Below, piece by piece: positions 1 through 8,571 of a DNA stretch of 64,000 bases (position 1 is the stretch's first letter; the number at the start of each line of letters is the position of its first letter). Location of the stretch: positions 143,772 through 207,771 of the forward strand of contig CAKUSP010000003.1 of assembly GCA_934680015.1 (NCBI GenBank), read 5' to 3'. The position numbers and the translations under genes are program-made. The notes beneath the pieces are model-generated. The model saw nothing but the letters and a program-made list of their open reading frames with translations, was not told the DNA's origin and ran no database searches. Source of the DNA: an uncultured Bacteroidales bacterium. Lineage in GTDB: Bacteria; Bacteroidota; Bacteroidia; Bacteroidales; UBA932.

Positions 1-461
1 TCTGGCAGGTATTTAAGCCAAGCATTCTTCGCCTCAATATCCATTTCCGTTCCATCGTCAGAACTACCCTCAAAAACAGTGGCATATAGTAAATTCTTAT
101 CTATACCATAGACACTTGTTAGGAGTTCCCATGCCATATCGATAGCTTCTTTTTTGAAATAGTCACCAAAACTCCAGTTCCCAAGCATTTCAAACATAGT
201 GTGATGATATGTATCATGCCCCACCTCTTCCAGATCATTATGCTTTCCACTAACTCTCAAACACTTCTGGCTATCTGCAGCTCGCTTGTATGGCGCTTTT
301 GTGTTTCCAAGGAATATATCTTTGAATTGATTCATTCCAGCATTAGTAAACATCAATGTTGGATCCCCCTTAATTACCATCGGCGCTGAAGGAACGATGG
401 TGTGTCCCTTTGAAGCATAAAAATCCAGGAATTTCTGCCTGATTTCTTTAGATGTCATCAT
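1..461 (-). CDS. alaS: alanyl-tRNA synthetase, N-terminal part (cut by window edge)
   Basis: Charges tRNA-Ala with alanine in the cytoplasm. The minus strand translates to about 153 residues beginning [15 protein letters not shown], followed by the class II synthetase core typical of the AlaRS N-terminus: a [11 protein letters not shown] segment, a [27 protein letters not shown] stretch in shorter blocks, and ATVFEGS. The rest of the gene lies beyond base 1. Two adjacent ATG codons end at 461 and 458, and either could be the start. A TATATTTG box lies about 107 bases upstream, giving a leader of roughly 100 nt. Identity is secure from the motifs; length and C-terminal editing domain cannot be judged. 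Confidence 0.93.
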   Translation of the reverse strand, partial: MMTSKEIRQKFLDFYASKGHTIVPSAPMVIKGDPTLMFTNAGMNQFKDIFLGNTKAPYKRAADSQKCLRVSGKHNDLEEVGHDTYHHTMFEMLGNWSFGDYFKKEAIDMAWELLTSVYGIDKNLLYATVFEGSSDDGTEMDIEAKNAWLKYLP

Positions 462-567
462 ATATTAATTACCTTTTAAATTACTACTTGAGGCCCCCTC
501 TTCTCTTCTCCATATTCTGGTTTAAATCTCATATAGGAATACGATTCTTCTACAGGGCATAATCGCG

Positions 568-575
568 CAAATATA
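568..575 (-). promoter_or_regulatory. -7 promoter box (TATATTTG) for alaS
   Basis: Exact match to the Bacteroidetes TAnnTTTG -7 consensus on the minus strand, in the 294-bp gap between alaS and the divergent SIMPL gene. No clear -33 TTTG is seen at the usual spacing. The rest of the gap shows no gene. Confidence 0.55.
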
Positions 576-755
576 ACTAAAATTTAGCAACGTAAAAAAA
601 TAAGTTGCGCCAGATTATTATGGGATTTCAAGGTAGTTTCGACTTTGAAAGAAGAAGCATACTGAGAAAAATAGACTAAGGCACTATTATTGTTAACAAA
701 CTGAAGCGGATCATTTCATTTTTTCTTCACATTAAAATTCATAAAAAAATAATTT

Positions 756-1457
756 ATGGAAAGAAACAGATTAAGTAGTGCGATCGTTCTAAGCATCGCC
801 ATTATAACAGCTAGCATAATGCTACCAAAAGCCGTAAAAGACTACAAATCCTATGACAGAATCGTCACAGTCAAGGGATTGTGCGAAAGAGAAGTAAAAG
901 CGGATAAAGTAATTTGGCCCATAGCTTATAAAGTGTCGAGTGATAATCTCACTGATCTTACAAATAACATGGAAGCCAAGCGTAAGGCCATATTATCCTT
1001 TCTGCAAGAAGGTGGAATCGACTCTTCCGAGATAACTCTTTCAGCGCCATTCATTTCGGATAAATACTCTCAGGATTATGGAGTAGATCGCAAATTTCGA
1101 TATGTGAGTCAGAACACCATTACTGTATGCACGAATAAAGTGGATAAGATTCTCTCTCTCTCCTCCAGGATACAAGACCTTCTTAAAGCTGGAGTATTGG
1201 TCAGCAAAGAAAATTACTGGGATAGCAACATACAATACATATTCGAAGGTCTAAATGAGATTAAGCCGGAAATGATTCACGAGGCCATGGCAAACGCGCG
1301 AATAGCCGCCGAACAGTTCGCGACAGATTCAAACAGTAAATTAGGTAAACTCAAAACAGCTTCACAAGGAACTTTCAGCATAGAAGACAGGGACTCCACC
1401 ACACCTCAGATTAAACGCGTAAGAGTGGTAACTTCTCTAACCTATTATCTTCATTGA
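756..1457 (+). CDS. SIMPL (DUF541) domain periplasmic protein
   Basis: 233 residues with an N-terminal hydrophobic helix (about 8-25) that would act as a signal anchor, followed by the SIMPL/DUF541 fold: an early ITVKG-like strand (IVTVKGLCEREVKADKV), a helix with a repeated DLTNNMEAKR pattern, and a C-terminal ALANAR-like helix (EAMANARIAAEQFA). Family members such as E. coli YggE and human SIMPL have poorly defined roles, some linked to oxidative stress or envelope function. The gene stands alone between divergent alaS and a convergent FKBP gene, with a strong hairpin just after its stop. Function beyond family membership is unknown. Confidence 0.8.
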   Translation: MERNRLSSAIVLSIAIITASIMLPKAVKDYKSYDRIVTVKGLCEREVKADKVIWPIAYKVSSDNLTDLTNNMEAKRKAILSFLQEGGIDSSEITLSAPFISDKYSQDYGVDRKFRYVSQNTITVCTNKVDKILSLSSRIQDLLKAGVLVSKENYWDSNIQYIFEGLNEIKPEMIHEAMANARIAAEQFATDSNSKLGKLKTASQGTFSIEDRDSTTPQIKRVRVVTSLTYYLH

Positions 1458-1472
1458 TAAACCATACCGCAA

Positions 1473-1513
1473 AATAAATGGAGCGCCCTTTCAAAAGGAC
1501 GCTCCATTTATTA
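1473..1513. terminator. bidirectional intrinsic terminator
   Basis: A near-perfect 16-bp inverted repeat (arms beginning AATAAATGGAGCG and ending CGCTCCATTTATT, one mismatch) with a short loop, sitting between the convergent SIMPL and FKBP genes. A/T runs at both ends let it serve both strands. Confidence 0.8.
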
Positions 1514-1532
1514 TATTCATTAAAATTCTCAA

Positions 1533-2339
1533 CTACTCAGCCTTAGGCTCTTCTGCTTTAGCCTTTGCTACCTTCTCCAAACTGATATTGAAAATCAATG
1601 TTTCAGCAGGCCCAATAGCTCCTCTTGTTCCCTGCTCACCATAAGCGAGTTTATAAGGAACATATATTTCGATTTCACCACCTTCGCCGATTAAAGGAAG
1701 TGCCTCATTCCATCCTTCTATTACCTGTCCTAAGGTAAACTTGACAGCATCGCTTCCTTCTTTAGTCTCGTCAAATACAGTCCCATCTAAAAGGGTTCCT
1801 CTATATTTTACCCATACGGTGTCGCTAAGAGCAGGATGAATGTCGTTGCCTTCAGAGATAATCTTATACTGAAGACCTGAAGCCGCAACATTTACTCCTG
1901 GCTTTTTCGCATTCTTGTTAAGGAATTTCTCTTCTCTTTCCTTATTTGAATATAGTGTGTACTCGCGACGGTTCATTAAATAATTGTTAAACAATTCGTT
2001 CATGTCGTTAGGATTAACACGGAACTGAGCAGCGAACTCTTCTGGATCATCCGTCTGCTTAGCTTTAAGAAAGTCCTCGATACCCTTGCGAATCTCAGAC
2101 ATATTCAAATCGCCAAAATTATACCCCTTAATGAAAGAACCGAAATTCACACCTACAAGGTAACTTACATCATTAAGTTCTTTTCTTGAAGGAAGAAAAT
2201 CCTTTGCTACCTTTTCCTTAGGGACAACCTCAGAGGTGGCCTCATCTGATGGTGAAGTAACTTCCTCAGCCTTGTTTTCCTGACAAGCTACAACCATCAC
2301 ACCCATTGAAAGTGCTAATAATAATTTACTAATTTTCAT
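1533..2339 (-). CDS. FKBP-type peptidyl-prolyl isomerase lipoprotein
   Basis: 268 residues. A lipoprotein signal with lipobox VVAC (Cys19) is followed by a low-complexity linker, an FKBP_N dimerisation-type region (about 50-140) and an FKBP_C catalytic domain (about 155-258; motifs VKYRGTLLDGTVFDET, GQVIEGWNEALPLIGEGG, PYKLAYGEQG). Such proteins catalyse proline isomerisation during folding in the periplasm or at the outer membrane, comparable to FkpA/Mip. It is the last gene of a minus-strand run, 12 bp after the glucokinase gene, and ends at the hairpin at 1473-1513. Family assignment is firm; client proteins are unknown. Confidence 0.92.
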   Translation of the reverse strand: MKISKLLLALSMGVMVVACQENKAEEVTSPSDEATSEVVPKEKVAKDFLPSRKELNDVSYLVGVNFGSFIKGYNFGDLNMSEIRKGIEDFLKAKQTDDPEEFAAQFRVNPNDMNELFNNYLMNRREYTLYSNKEREEKFLNKNAKKPGVNVAASGLQYKIISEGNDIHPALSDTVWVKYRGTLLDGTVFDETKEGSDAVKFTLGQVIEGWNEALPLIGEGGEIEIYVPYKLAYGEQGTRGAIGPAETLIFNISLEKVAKAKAEEPKAE

Positions 2340-2351
2340 ATATTTAACATT

Positions 2352-3311
2352 TTAAAGTTCCCATGCTAGAGCAGAAGCGCCCAAAATGGCAGCGTCTGAC
2401 TCTTTTAGTTGAGAGAATAAAAGATCCACTTTATCTCTCCATAAAGGAAGTACATTCTCATTCATAGCCTTGAAAGTCGGCTCATATATAAACTCCTTCG
2501 CCCTTGCTAATCCACCGAAGAGAACTATAGCCTCTGGAGCGGAGAATTCTATAAAGTCTGCCAATTTCTCTCCAAGTATACGCCCTGTATAATCAAATAC
2601 ATGCTTTGCAAGAGCATCGCCTTCCTTAGCTGCATCATAAACATCTTTAGATGTAATCTTGTCCACCGAACGAAGAAGAGACGGTTCATCTGACATTTCA
2701 AGCCACTCACGAGCCGTACGTGCTACGCCAATAGCTGAACAATATGCCTCCAAACATCCCTGCTTTCCACAACCACACTGACGTCCGTTGTGTCGTATTG
2801 CACAGGTGTGTCCCAATTCTCCAGCAAATCCGTCACTTCCATAAAGGACTTCACCATTGATAACTATACCGCTACCTACGCCTGTTCCAAGCGTAATCAT
2901 TATGAAGTGCTTCATGCCTTTAGCCACGCCATAAGTCATTTCGCCCACAGCAGCCGCATTAGCATCGTTAGTAAGTGCCACTGGAATTCCGTCAAGGGCA
3001 CCACTTAACATATTTGCAAATGGCACACTTTGTTTAGCCGCCCACACAAGATTCGGAGCGAATGCGATCTCTCCCGTATAATAATTGCCATTCGGAGCGC
3101 CAACTCCAATACCCCTTATTTGTCCTTCCTTTCCTGACTTTACGATAAGTTCCTTTATAGCTTTTGCCAATTCATTAACAAATACTTGGGCATCTTCGTG
3201 TCTATCAGTGCGGATTACGCTTTGAATCAGAACATCACCACGAGCATCCACCACTCCTATTTTAGCGGTCTGACCACCTACATCCACACCTACTACATAT
3301 TGCTTTTCCAT
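2352..3311 (-). CDS. ROK-family sugar kinase, likely glucokinase
   Basis: 319 residues. ATP-dependent phosphorylation of glucose or a related hexose is the likely role. Visible motifs are the N-terminal phosphate loop DVGGQTAKIGVVD, the LTNDANAAAVGE segment carrying the catalytic Asp, GTGVGSGIV, and the ROK zinc site GHTCAIRHNGRQCGCGKQGCLE with its His and three Cys. There is no N-terminal helix-turn-helix, so it is a kinase and not a NagC-type repressor. It lies 19 bp after a sugar MFS transporter gene, suggesting an uptake-phosphorylation pair. Exact sugar specificity cannot be read from the sequence. Confidence 0.9.
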   Translation of the reverse strand: MEKQYVVGVDVGGQTAKIGVVDARGDVLIQSVIRTDRHEDAQVFVNELAKAIKELIVKSGKEGQIRGIGVGAPNGNYYTGEIAFAPNLVWAAKQSVPFANMLSGALDGIPVALTNDANAAAVGEMTYGVAKGMKHFIMITLGTGVGSGIVINGEVLYGSDGFAGELGHTCAIRHNGRQCGCGKQGCLEAYCSAIGVARTAREWLEMSDEPSLLRSVDKITSKDVYDAAKEGDALAKHVFDYTGRILGEKLADFIEFSAPEAIVLFGGLARAKEFIYEPTFKAMNENVLPLWRDKVDLLFSQLKESDAAILGASALAWEL

Positions 3312-3330
3312 AATCTTCTTTCACTAATAT

Positions 3331-4590
3331 TTACTCCACTGGAATGTCTTTATTTACATTTTTGCTGCCGACAATAGCATAGAAAATCAAATATCCCAAG
3401 CACACTATCAACAGTGCATAACTAGGAAGAGATCCTACCTTATCAGCAATTGCATTCTGAACAAATGGAATTATACCACCACCACAAACAAGTGCCATGA
3501 AAATACCTGACGCTGCAGCCGTATACTTTCCAAGCCCTTCTGCGGCAAGATTAAATATAGAACCCCACATTACAGATGTACAAAGGCCACACGCTACTAT
3601 AAAGAAAAGAGCCACTGGAATGCCATCAATAACCACTGATTCTGGGATAAATATTACGCCTAACAATAAAAGCGCAGCTGCACTTGAGGTTATAAGAAGC
3701 ATTTTTTTACTGCTCACCTTTGCTCCTATAGCGCCACCGACTAGACGGCCTATAAGCATACAGAACCAATACGCAGCTACAAACGAACCGGCGATAGCCG
3801 GACCTATCTCCTTAACTCCAGAAAAATATACATTAGCGGTATTAGGAATGCCCACCTCGATACCCACATAGAAGAAAATAGCTATAGCGCCAAGAACGAA
3901 GTGACGGAAAGAAAGAGGAGAATGCTGTGATTTGCCAGTAACTCCATTCTTTCGATTTGCCTTCTCCTCAGCAGTTTCCATATGAGGTTCAGGAATCTCA
4001 GTAAATGAAATCACGACAAATGCAATGGCAAATATAGCCATAGCCAATATCATAACTGGAGCGGCTTTCGCTACAGTGGCATTCTCGATAGAGCCACCTA
4101 CGAGCCAACCCACAAGCATAGGAGCGAGGGTACCACCTATAGAATTGCACGCGCCACCGAACTGTACTAACTGATTACCCTTATTTCCACCACCTCCAAG
4201 AGTGTTAAGCATAGGATTAACACAAATATTTAGAAGACACATTGAGAAACCTGCAACGAATGCGCCTGCGATGTACACCCCGAAAGACTCTGCATAGCCT
4301 GAAGCGAACTGAATAGCTACACCGAGTAAGCCAATTACAACAGCAAGTCTTGAAGTGAATTTGTATCCTCTTCGCTTTAATATTATACCGCCCGGAATAC
4401 CCATACAAGCATAAGCTATAAAATTAGCTAGGGTTCCCAATTGTGAAAGTGCTTTACTAGCACCAAACTGATTTGTTACAACTACACCCATGGAACCAGC
4501 AAGATTCGTCACGAATGCAATCATAAAAAATAGTGCAAACATCACCACGATAGCTGGTGTGTAGTTTTGTTTTTTTACGTTTACTGACAT
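3331..4590 (-). CDS. MFS sugar transporter (FucP/glucose-galactose type)
   Basis: 419 residues with about 12 hydrophobic segments. The N-terminal half carries FALFFMIAFVTNLAGS and a conserved LNICVNPMLNTLGG stretch, typical of the FucP/GluP branch of proton-linked sugar symporters in the inner membrane. A cytoplasmic loop near the middle (about 210-228) is rich in charged residues. Adjacent placement to the ROK kinase supports hexose import. Fucose and glucose/galactose permeases share these motifs, so the substrate is inferred. Confidence 0.88.
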   Translation of the reverse strand: MSVNVKKQNYTPAIVVMFALFFMIAFVTNLAGSMGVVVTNQFGASKALSQLGTLANFIAYACMGIPGGIILKRRGYKFTSRLAVVIGLLGVAIQFASGYAESFGVYIAGAFVAGFSMCLLNICVNPMLNTLGGGGNKGNQLVQFGGACNSIGGTLAPMLVGWLVGGSIENATVAKAAPVMILAMAIFAIAFVVISFTEIPEPHMETAEEKANRKNGVTGKSQHSPLSFRHFVLGAIAIFFYVGIEVGIPNTANVYFSGVKEIGPAIAGSFVAAYWFCMLIGRLVGGAIGAKVSSKKMLLITSSAAALLLLGVIFIPESVVIDGIPVALFFIVACGLCTSVMWGSIFNLAAEGLGKYTAAASGIFMALVCGGGIIPFVQNAIADKVGSLPSYALLIVCLGYLIFYAIVGSKNVNKDIPVE

Positions 4591-4635
4591 TTCTTTATCT
4601 TAATGTTATTAAATATCTTCATACGCTGCCTTCAA

Positions 4636-6510
4636 TTAATCAAGAGCAGCAAGATTCTGTGGATTAATTAGTTTTTTACCCTCAGTAGTATATGCATAGT
4701 CTATTCGTTTAGCAAAATGCTTTTCTACCTTTCCACGCACAACCTTTCCTGTAGAATTCACCAAACCATTCTTTTCCGTAAACGGCTCCTCACAAACCAC
4801 AATGGCAGCAGGTAGCCATTTCTCTGGGAACTGCCCTGCACGTGAGCCACCTTTTTTGTAGCTATCGACATCGGCCTGAATAAGGCGAAGTTGTGCCTCT
4901 TTGTCTCCTGGCGCAGCTGTTTTTAAAGCCTCCTTATTTGGAACCACTAAAACTATTGTATATGGGCACTGATTATTATGCAATATGACGTTGTCTATGT
5001 ATTTAGATACTACCGCTAGATTATCTTCGTATCCTTCAGGAGAATACTTTTCCCCATCTGATGATATTAAAAGACTCTTAAAGCGTCCTGTCACATAAAG
5101 ATAACGCGGATCTTCTTTACAGATGTAACCGCGATCTCCCGTATGCAGCCACCCATCTACTATGGTTTCAGCCGTCGCCTCTGGATTCTTCCAATATCCA
5201 GCCATGACATTTTCACCTTTTATGACGATCTCCCCAGTCTGTCCATTAGGAAGAATACGATTCTCATCATCGCGTATTGTGCATTCCATAGGACTTACAA
5301 TTCTACCAGAAGATCCGAATCTTGCGTAACCTGGGGCATTTGAGCATATTATCGGTGTAGCTTCAGATAAGCCATATCCTTGGAAAGTCGGCATCCCTAT
5401 AGCACAGAAATACCTCTGCAATTCTATATCCAAAAGAGCGCCTCCACCCACACAGAATTTCATCTTGCCGCCGAAAGTCTCACGTATCTTCGAGAAAACG
5501 AGTTTATCGAAAAGCTTTACAAATGGTTTTCTCCAGAATTGCGATCCACCTTGATTATAATAATCTTTATAATAAGCCCTTGCATTCTTAAGAGCTATAT
5601 TGTATAGTTTTTCTGTAGTTTTTCCTTTAGCCTTAACACCATTCTCAATAGCCTTCTTGAAACTACGGCTTATAGCAGGCACTGTAAGCATCACTTGTGG
5701 TTTAACCTCCTTCATGGTAGGTAAGATGTTACGCAGCTGAGCCTGTGGAGTTTTTCCTGGAACAGTCGCTATGCTTCCACCATAACTCATCATTGTATAA
5801 AGTCCAGCCACATGAGCAAAACAGTGGTCCATAGGTAAGATTATAAGCATGATATCTCCATGGGCGATATTAATAACCGAAGCTCCCTGGGCGACATTGG
5901 CCGTATAATTCCTATGAGTAAGCAGAATGCCTTTAGGGTCTGCTGTCGTTCCGGAGGTGTAACTTATGTTAGCATAATCATCTGGTCCGACGGATGCCAT
6001 ACGCTCCTCTAGAGCTCCTGGGTGGTCTTTAATAAACTGCTCACCCATCTTATGGATATCGCTTAGATATATTTCTCCCTCTTTCAAAGGAATATCATCC
6101 ATAACAATAACCTTTTCAATTTCAGGGCATTTATCTATTACTCGACGTACCTTTTCAATCTCCATTTCAGAGGCTACGATAAAACGAGAATCAGAATGAT
6201 TAATGCGGAATGTCAAATCATAATCAGACTCAAGTTTATAAGAAAGAGGAACATCAACACCTCCTGCGAAAAGAATTCCGAATTCTGTAATCACCCACAT
6301 AGGACGAGCCTCTGCTAAAAGCGAGACCTTGTCTCCTTTCTTTAGGCCTAAAGCCATAAAGCCGGCAGCTAACAATTTCGCTTCTTCGCGAGTTTTATTA
6401 AAGGAGGTTTCCGTCCAGACTCCGTTGACTTTCTCTCGTAGATAAGTTTCGTCTTTGTACTTATCCACATACTCGTTCACGAAATCGATAATGGTAGTTC
6501 TTTTAGTCAT
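4636..6510 (-). CDS. AMP-binding long-chain acyl-CoA synthetase
   Basis: 624 residues. Activates a fatty acid to acyl-CoA via acyl-AMP. The ANL-superfamily signature YTSGTTADPKG is at 184-194. Further motifs are GYGLSEATP, the hinge region WLHTGDRGYI and the ligase motif YLYVTGRFKSLLISSDGEKYSPEGYE; the last carries the charged residues expected of the A8 loop. No membrane segment is evident, and association with the inner membrane would be peripheral. It precedes the two deoxynucleoside kinases' 3' end by only 12 bp. The length fits long-chain ligases; the precise chain length is unknown. Confidence 0.88.
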   Translation of the reverse strand: MTKRTTIIDFVNEYVDKYKDETYLREKVNGVWTETSFNKTREEAKLLAAGFMALGLKKGDKVSLLAEARPMWVITEFGILFAGGVDVPLSYKLESDYDLTFRINHSDSRFIVASEMEIEKVRRVIDKCPEIEKVIVMDDIPLKEGEIYLSDIHKMGEQFIKDHPGALEERMASVGPDDYANISYTSGTTADPKGILLTHRNYTANVAQGASVINIAHGDIMLIILPMDHCFAHVAGLYTMMSYGGSIATVPGKTPQAQLRNILPTMKEVKPQVMLTVPAISRSFKKAIENGVKAKGKTTEKLYNIALKNARAYYKDYYNQGGSQFWRKPFVKLFDKLVFSKIRETFGGKMKFCVGGGALLDIELQRYFCAIGMPTFQGYGLSEATPIICSNAPGYARFGSSGRIVSPMECTIRDDENRILPNGQTGEIVIKGENVMAGYWKNPEATAETIVDGWLHTGDRGYICKEDPRYLYVTGRFKSLLISSDGEKYSPEGYEDNLAVVSKYIDNVILHNNQCPYTIVLVVPNKEALKTAAPGDKEAQLRLIQADVDSYKKGGSRAGQFPEKWLPAAIVVCEEPFTEKNGLVNSTGKVVRGKVEKHFAKRIDYAYTTEGKKLINPQNLAALD

Positions 6511-6522
6511 ATTGAAATACTA

Positions 6523-7143
6523 TTAATTGTTTGAAAATAAGCCATAAAGCTGGGCGTCAATCATGTCTGTAACTTTCGAAAAGTCCTCAGGATTGTTTCC
6601 AAACTTTATATGATCAGCATCTATGACGAGCAAATTGCCATCATAGCTATTGATCCAATTCTCATATTTTTCATTTAGTCCTGTAAGATAATCTATTCGA
6701 ATACCTTTTTCATAATCTCTTCCTCGTTTTTGTATCTGCGAAACCAGATTAGGGATACTAGAACGAAGATAAATAAGCAGATCTGGATTCCCCACTAGAG
6801 ACATCATCAGATTAAACAAATCGGAATAATTTTCAAAATCTCGCGTGCTCATCAGACCCATATCATGCAGGTTAGGAGCAAAAATACGAGCATCCTCATA
6901 TATGGTTCTATCCTGTATTATGACATCATCAGTCTTTGAGATATCCACCACATCCTTAAAACGCTTGTTTAAAAAGTAGATTTGTAAATTAAATGACCAT
7001 CTAGCCATATCTTCATAGAAATCAGCCAAGTACGGATTATAATCAACAGATTCGAATTTCGGAATCCATCCATAATGTGCGGCCAACATCTTCGTAAGCG
7101 TGGTTTTTCCGCTTCCTATATTACCTGCAATTGCGATATGCAT
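6523..7143 (-). CDS. deoxynucleoside kinase (paralogue A)
   Basis: 206 residues. Salvages deoxynucleosides by 5' phosphorylation in the cytoplasm. It has a P-loop GNIGSGKTT at 7-15, the DRTIYEDARIF segment (ERS/DRS-type substrate motif) and a LID region RSSIPNLVSQIQKRGRDYE with its arginines. It aligns without gaps to the neighbouring gene at 7178-7792, about two-thirds identical by eye, so the two arose by tandem duplication. In lactobacilli similar tandem kinases form a dAK/dGK heterodimer; a shared complex here is inference. Confidence 0.88.
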   Translation of the reverse strand: MHIAIAGNIGSGKTTLTKMLAAHYGWIPKFESVDYNPYLADFYEDMARWSFNLQIYFLNKRFKDVVDISKTDDVIIQDRTIYEDARIFAPNLHDMGLMSTRDFENYSDLFNLMMSLVGNPDLLIYLRSSIPNLVSQIQKRGRDYEKGIRIDYLTGLNEKYENWINSYDGNLLVIDADHIKFGNNPEDFSKVTDMIDAQLYGLFSNN

Positions 7144-7177
7144 AGCGTTTTTGTTTATATCCTACAAATTTAATAAA

Positions 7178-7792
7178 TTATTTGAATAATCCGTAGAGGG
7201 CGGCATCAATCCTATCCGTCACATAGGAGAAATCCTTCGGATTCTTTTCAAAATTCAATTCATCCCCATCTATTACAATAAGTTTACCCTGATACCTACT
7301 TATCCATTCTTCATACAGCTCGTTCAATCCAGACAGGTACTCTATGCTTATAGCCTGCTCATAGTCCCTGCCTCTCTTTTGAATCTGTGAAACTAGATGT
7401 GGGATACTGGAGCGGATATATATCAGCAAATCTGGTTGCTTAACTAACGACATCATAAGATTAAACAAATCCATGTAAGTACCATAATCCCTATCTGAGA
7501 GATTCCCCATTTTATGGTTATTCGCCACAAATATTTCTACACCCTCCATTATGGTCCTATCCTGAATGATTACATCCCTACTTTTAGCAATCTCCAACAC
7601 ATCCTTAAAACGCTGTGCCAGAAAATACACTTCCAAATTAAAAGACCATCGCGAAATATCCGAATAATAATCTTCAAGATATGGATTATATGTTACAGAC
7701 TCATACCGCGGAGTCCAATTATAATACTCAGCAAGCATTCTCGTCAGTGTGGTCTTGCCACACCCTATATTTCCTGCGACACCTATATGCAT
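7178..7792 (-). CDS. deoxynucleoside kinase (paralogue B)
   Basis: 204 residues, first gene of the pair. The P-loop is GNIGCGKTT, with Cys replacing the Ser of paralogue A. DRTIMEGVEIF and RSSIPHLVSQIQKRGRDYE supply the substrate and LID motifs. Differences from paralogue A cluster around residues 75-105, where deoxynucleoside kinases read the base, so the two may have different base preferences. A TAAATTTG box at 7815-7822 gives a leader of about 18 nt. Confidence 0.88.
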   Translation of the reverse strand: MHIGVAGNIGCGKTTLTRMLAEYYNWTPRYESVTYNPYLEDYYSDISRWSFNLEVYFLAQRFKDVLEIAKSRDVIIQDRTIMEGVEIFVANNHKMGNLSDRDYGTYMDLFNLMMSLVKQPDLLIYIRSSIPHLVSQIQKRGRDYEQAISIEYLSGLNELYEEWISRYQGKLIVIDGDELNFEKNPKDFSYVTDRIDAALYGLFK

Positions 7793-7814
7793 TCTATGAA
7801 TAAACTTATTCTTA

Positions 7815-7843
7815 CAAATTTACAATAAAGTTTCTTATTTTTG
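7815..7843. promoter_or_regulatory. divergent promoter pair for the kinase and hydrolase genes
   Basis: Two exact TAnnTTTG boxes lie back to back: TAAATTTG on the minus strand (7815-7822) facing the deoxynucleoside kinases, and TATTTTTG on the plus strand (7836-7843) facing the metallo-beta-lactamase-fold gene. Their upstream elements must overlap. Confidence 0.6.
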
Positions 7844-7917
7844 CCGAGCAGACGACAAACATTAAAATATTACTAGACAAAGTATGTTCTGTGCCGAAAA
7901 CCAAAATATTATTTATC

Positions 7918-8571
7918 ATGTTAAATATTAAAGTCTTCGTGTGTAATTCTTATGAAGAAAACACAATGATCATCAATAAGTCGGACTCAAAAGACGCTAT
8001 TATTATAGATCCAGGATGTACCCCTGGAAAAGAAACAAATAACATTGTAAACTACATCGAAAACAACAAGCTAAACCCTGTTGCCATATTACTAACCCAT
8101 GCCCACCCCGACCATACCATCGGAGCTGCTGCACTGCAAAATGAATTTGGCATCCCTATCTATATGGATCATAGAGAAAAGCCGGTATTTTCATTTACAA
8201 GCACAGACATTAAAGATGGGCAGATTCTACGATTGGCAGGGATAAATTTAGAAGTAATCAGCACTCCCGGACATACACCCGGGGGCGTGTGCTACCTAGA
8301 TAAAGAAGACAAAATTCTCTTCTCCGGAGACACACTGTTCGCTGGTACGATTGGCCGAAGCGATCTCGAAGGAGGTGATTACGATAAACTAATAGTTTCC
8401 GTGATGGAGAAACTCATGGGGCTGGATTCCGATGTAGCAGTCCTACCTGGGCACTATGGCAGCACTACAATAGGCGAAGAAAGAACCTCAAACCCCTTCC
8501 TCCAGCCATTCAATGAACCAGAAGAAGAGGTTGACGAAAAGGACATAACTCCTATAACTATTTCCCGCTGA
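7918..8571 (+). CDS. metallo-beta-lactamase-fold hydrolase (glyoxalase II-like)
   Basis: 217 residues from the ATG at 7918. A GTG 27 bp upstream is in frame but would add residues that do not fit the fold. The MBL metal motif THAHPDHTIG is clear, followed by STPGHTPGGVCY, FSGDTLFAGTIGRSD and a terminal PGHYGSTTIGEE, providing the His/Asp ligands of a dinuclear metal site. This is the YcbL/GloB-like branch, cytoplasmic thioester hydrolases. Its 3' end overlaps the convergent beta-glucosidase gene by 14 bp. The physiological substrate is not evident. Confidence 0.85.
   Translation: MLNIKVFVCNSYEENTMIINKSDSKDAIIIDPGCTPGKETNNIVNYIENNKLNPVAILLTHAHPDHTIGAAALQNEFGIPIYMDHREKPVFSFTSTDIKDGQILRLAGINLEVISTPGHTPGGVCYLDKEDKILFSGDTLFAGTIGRSDLEGGDYDKLIVSVMEKLMGLDSDVAVLPGHYGSTTIGEERTSNPFLQPFNEPEEEVDEKDITPITISR

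Noticed and set aside
2352..3311. ROK protein as a transcriptional repressor
   Set aside because: No N-terminal helix-turn-helix; the protein begins directly with the ATP phosphate-binding loop.
3497..3871. Plus-strand open frame of 124 codons opposite the MFS gene
   Set aside because: Antisense shadow of a conserved transporter; no start signal or recognisable motif.
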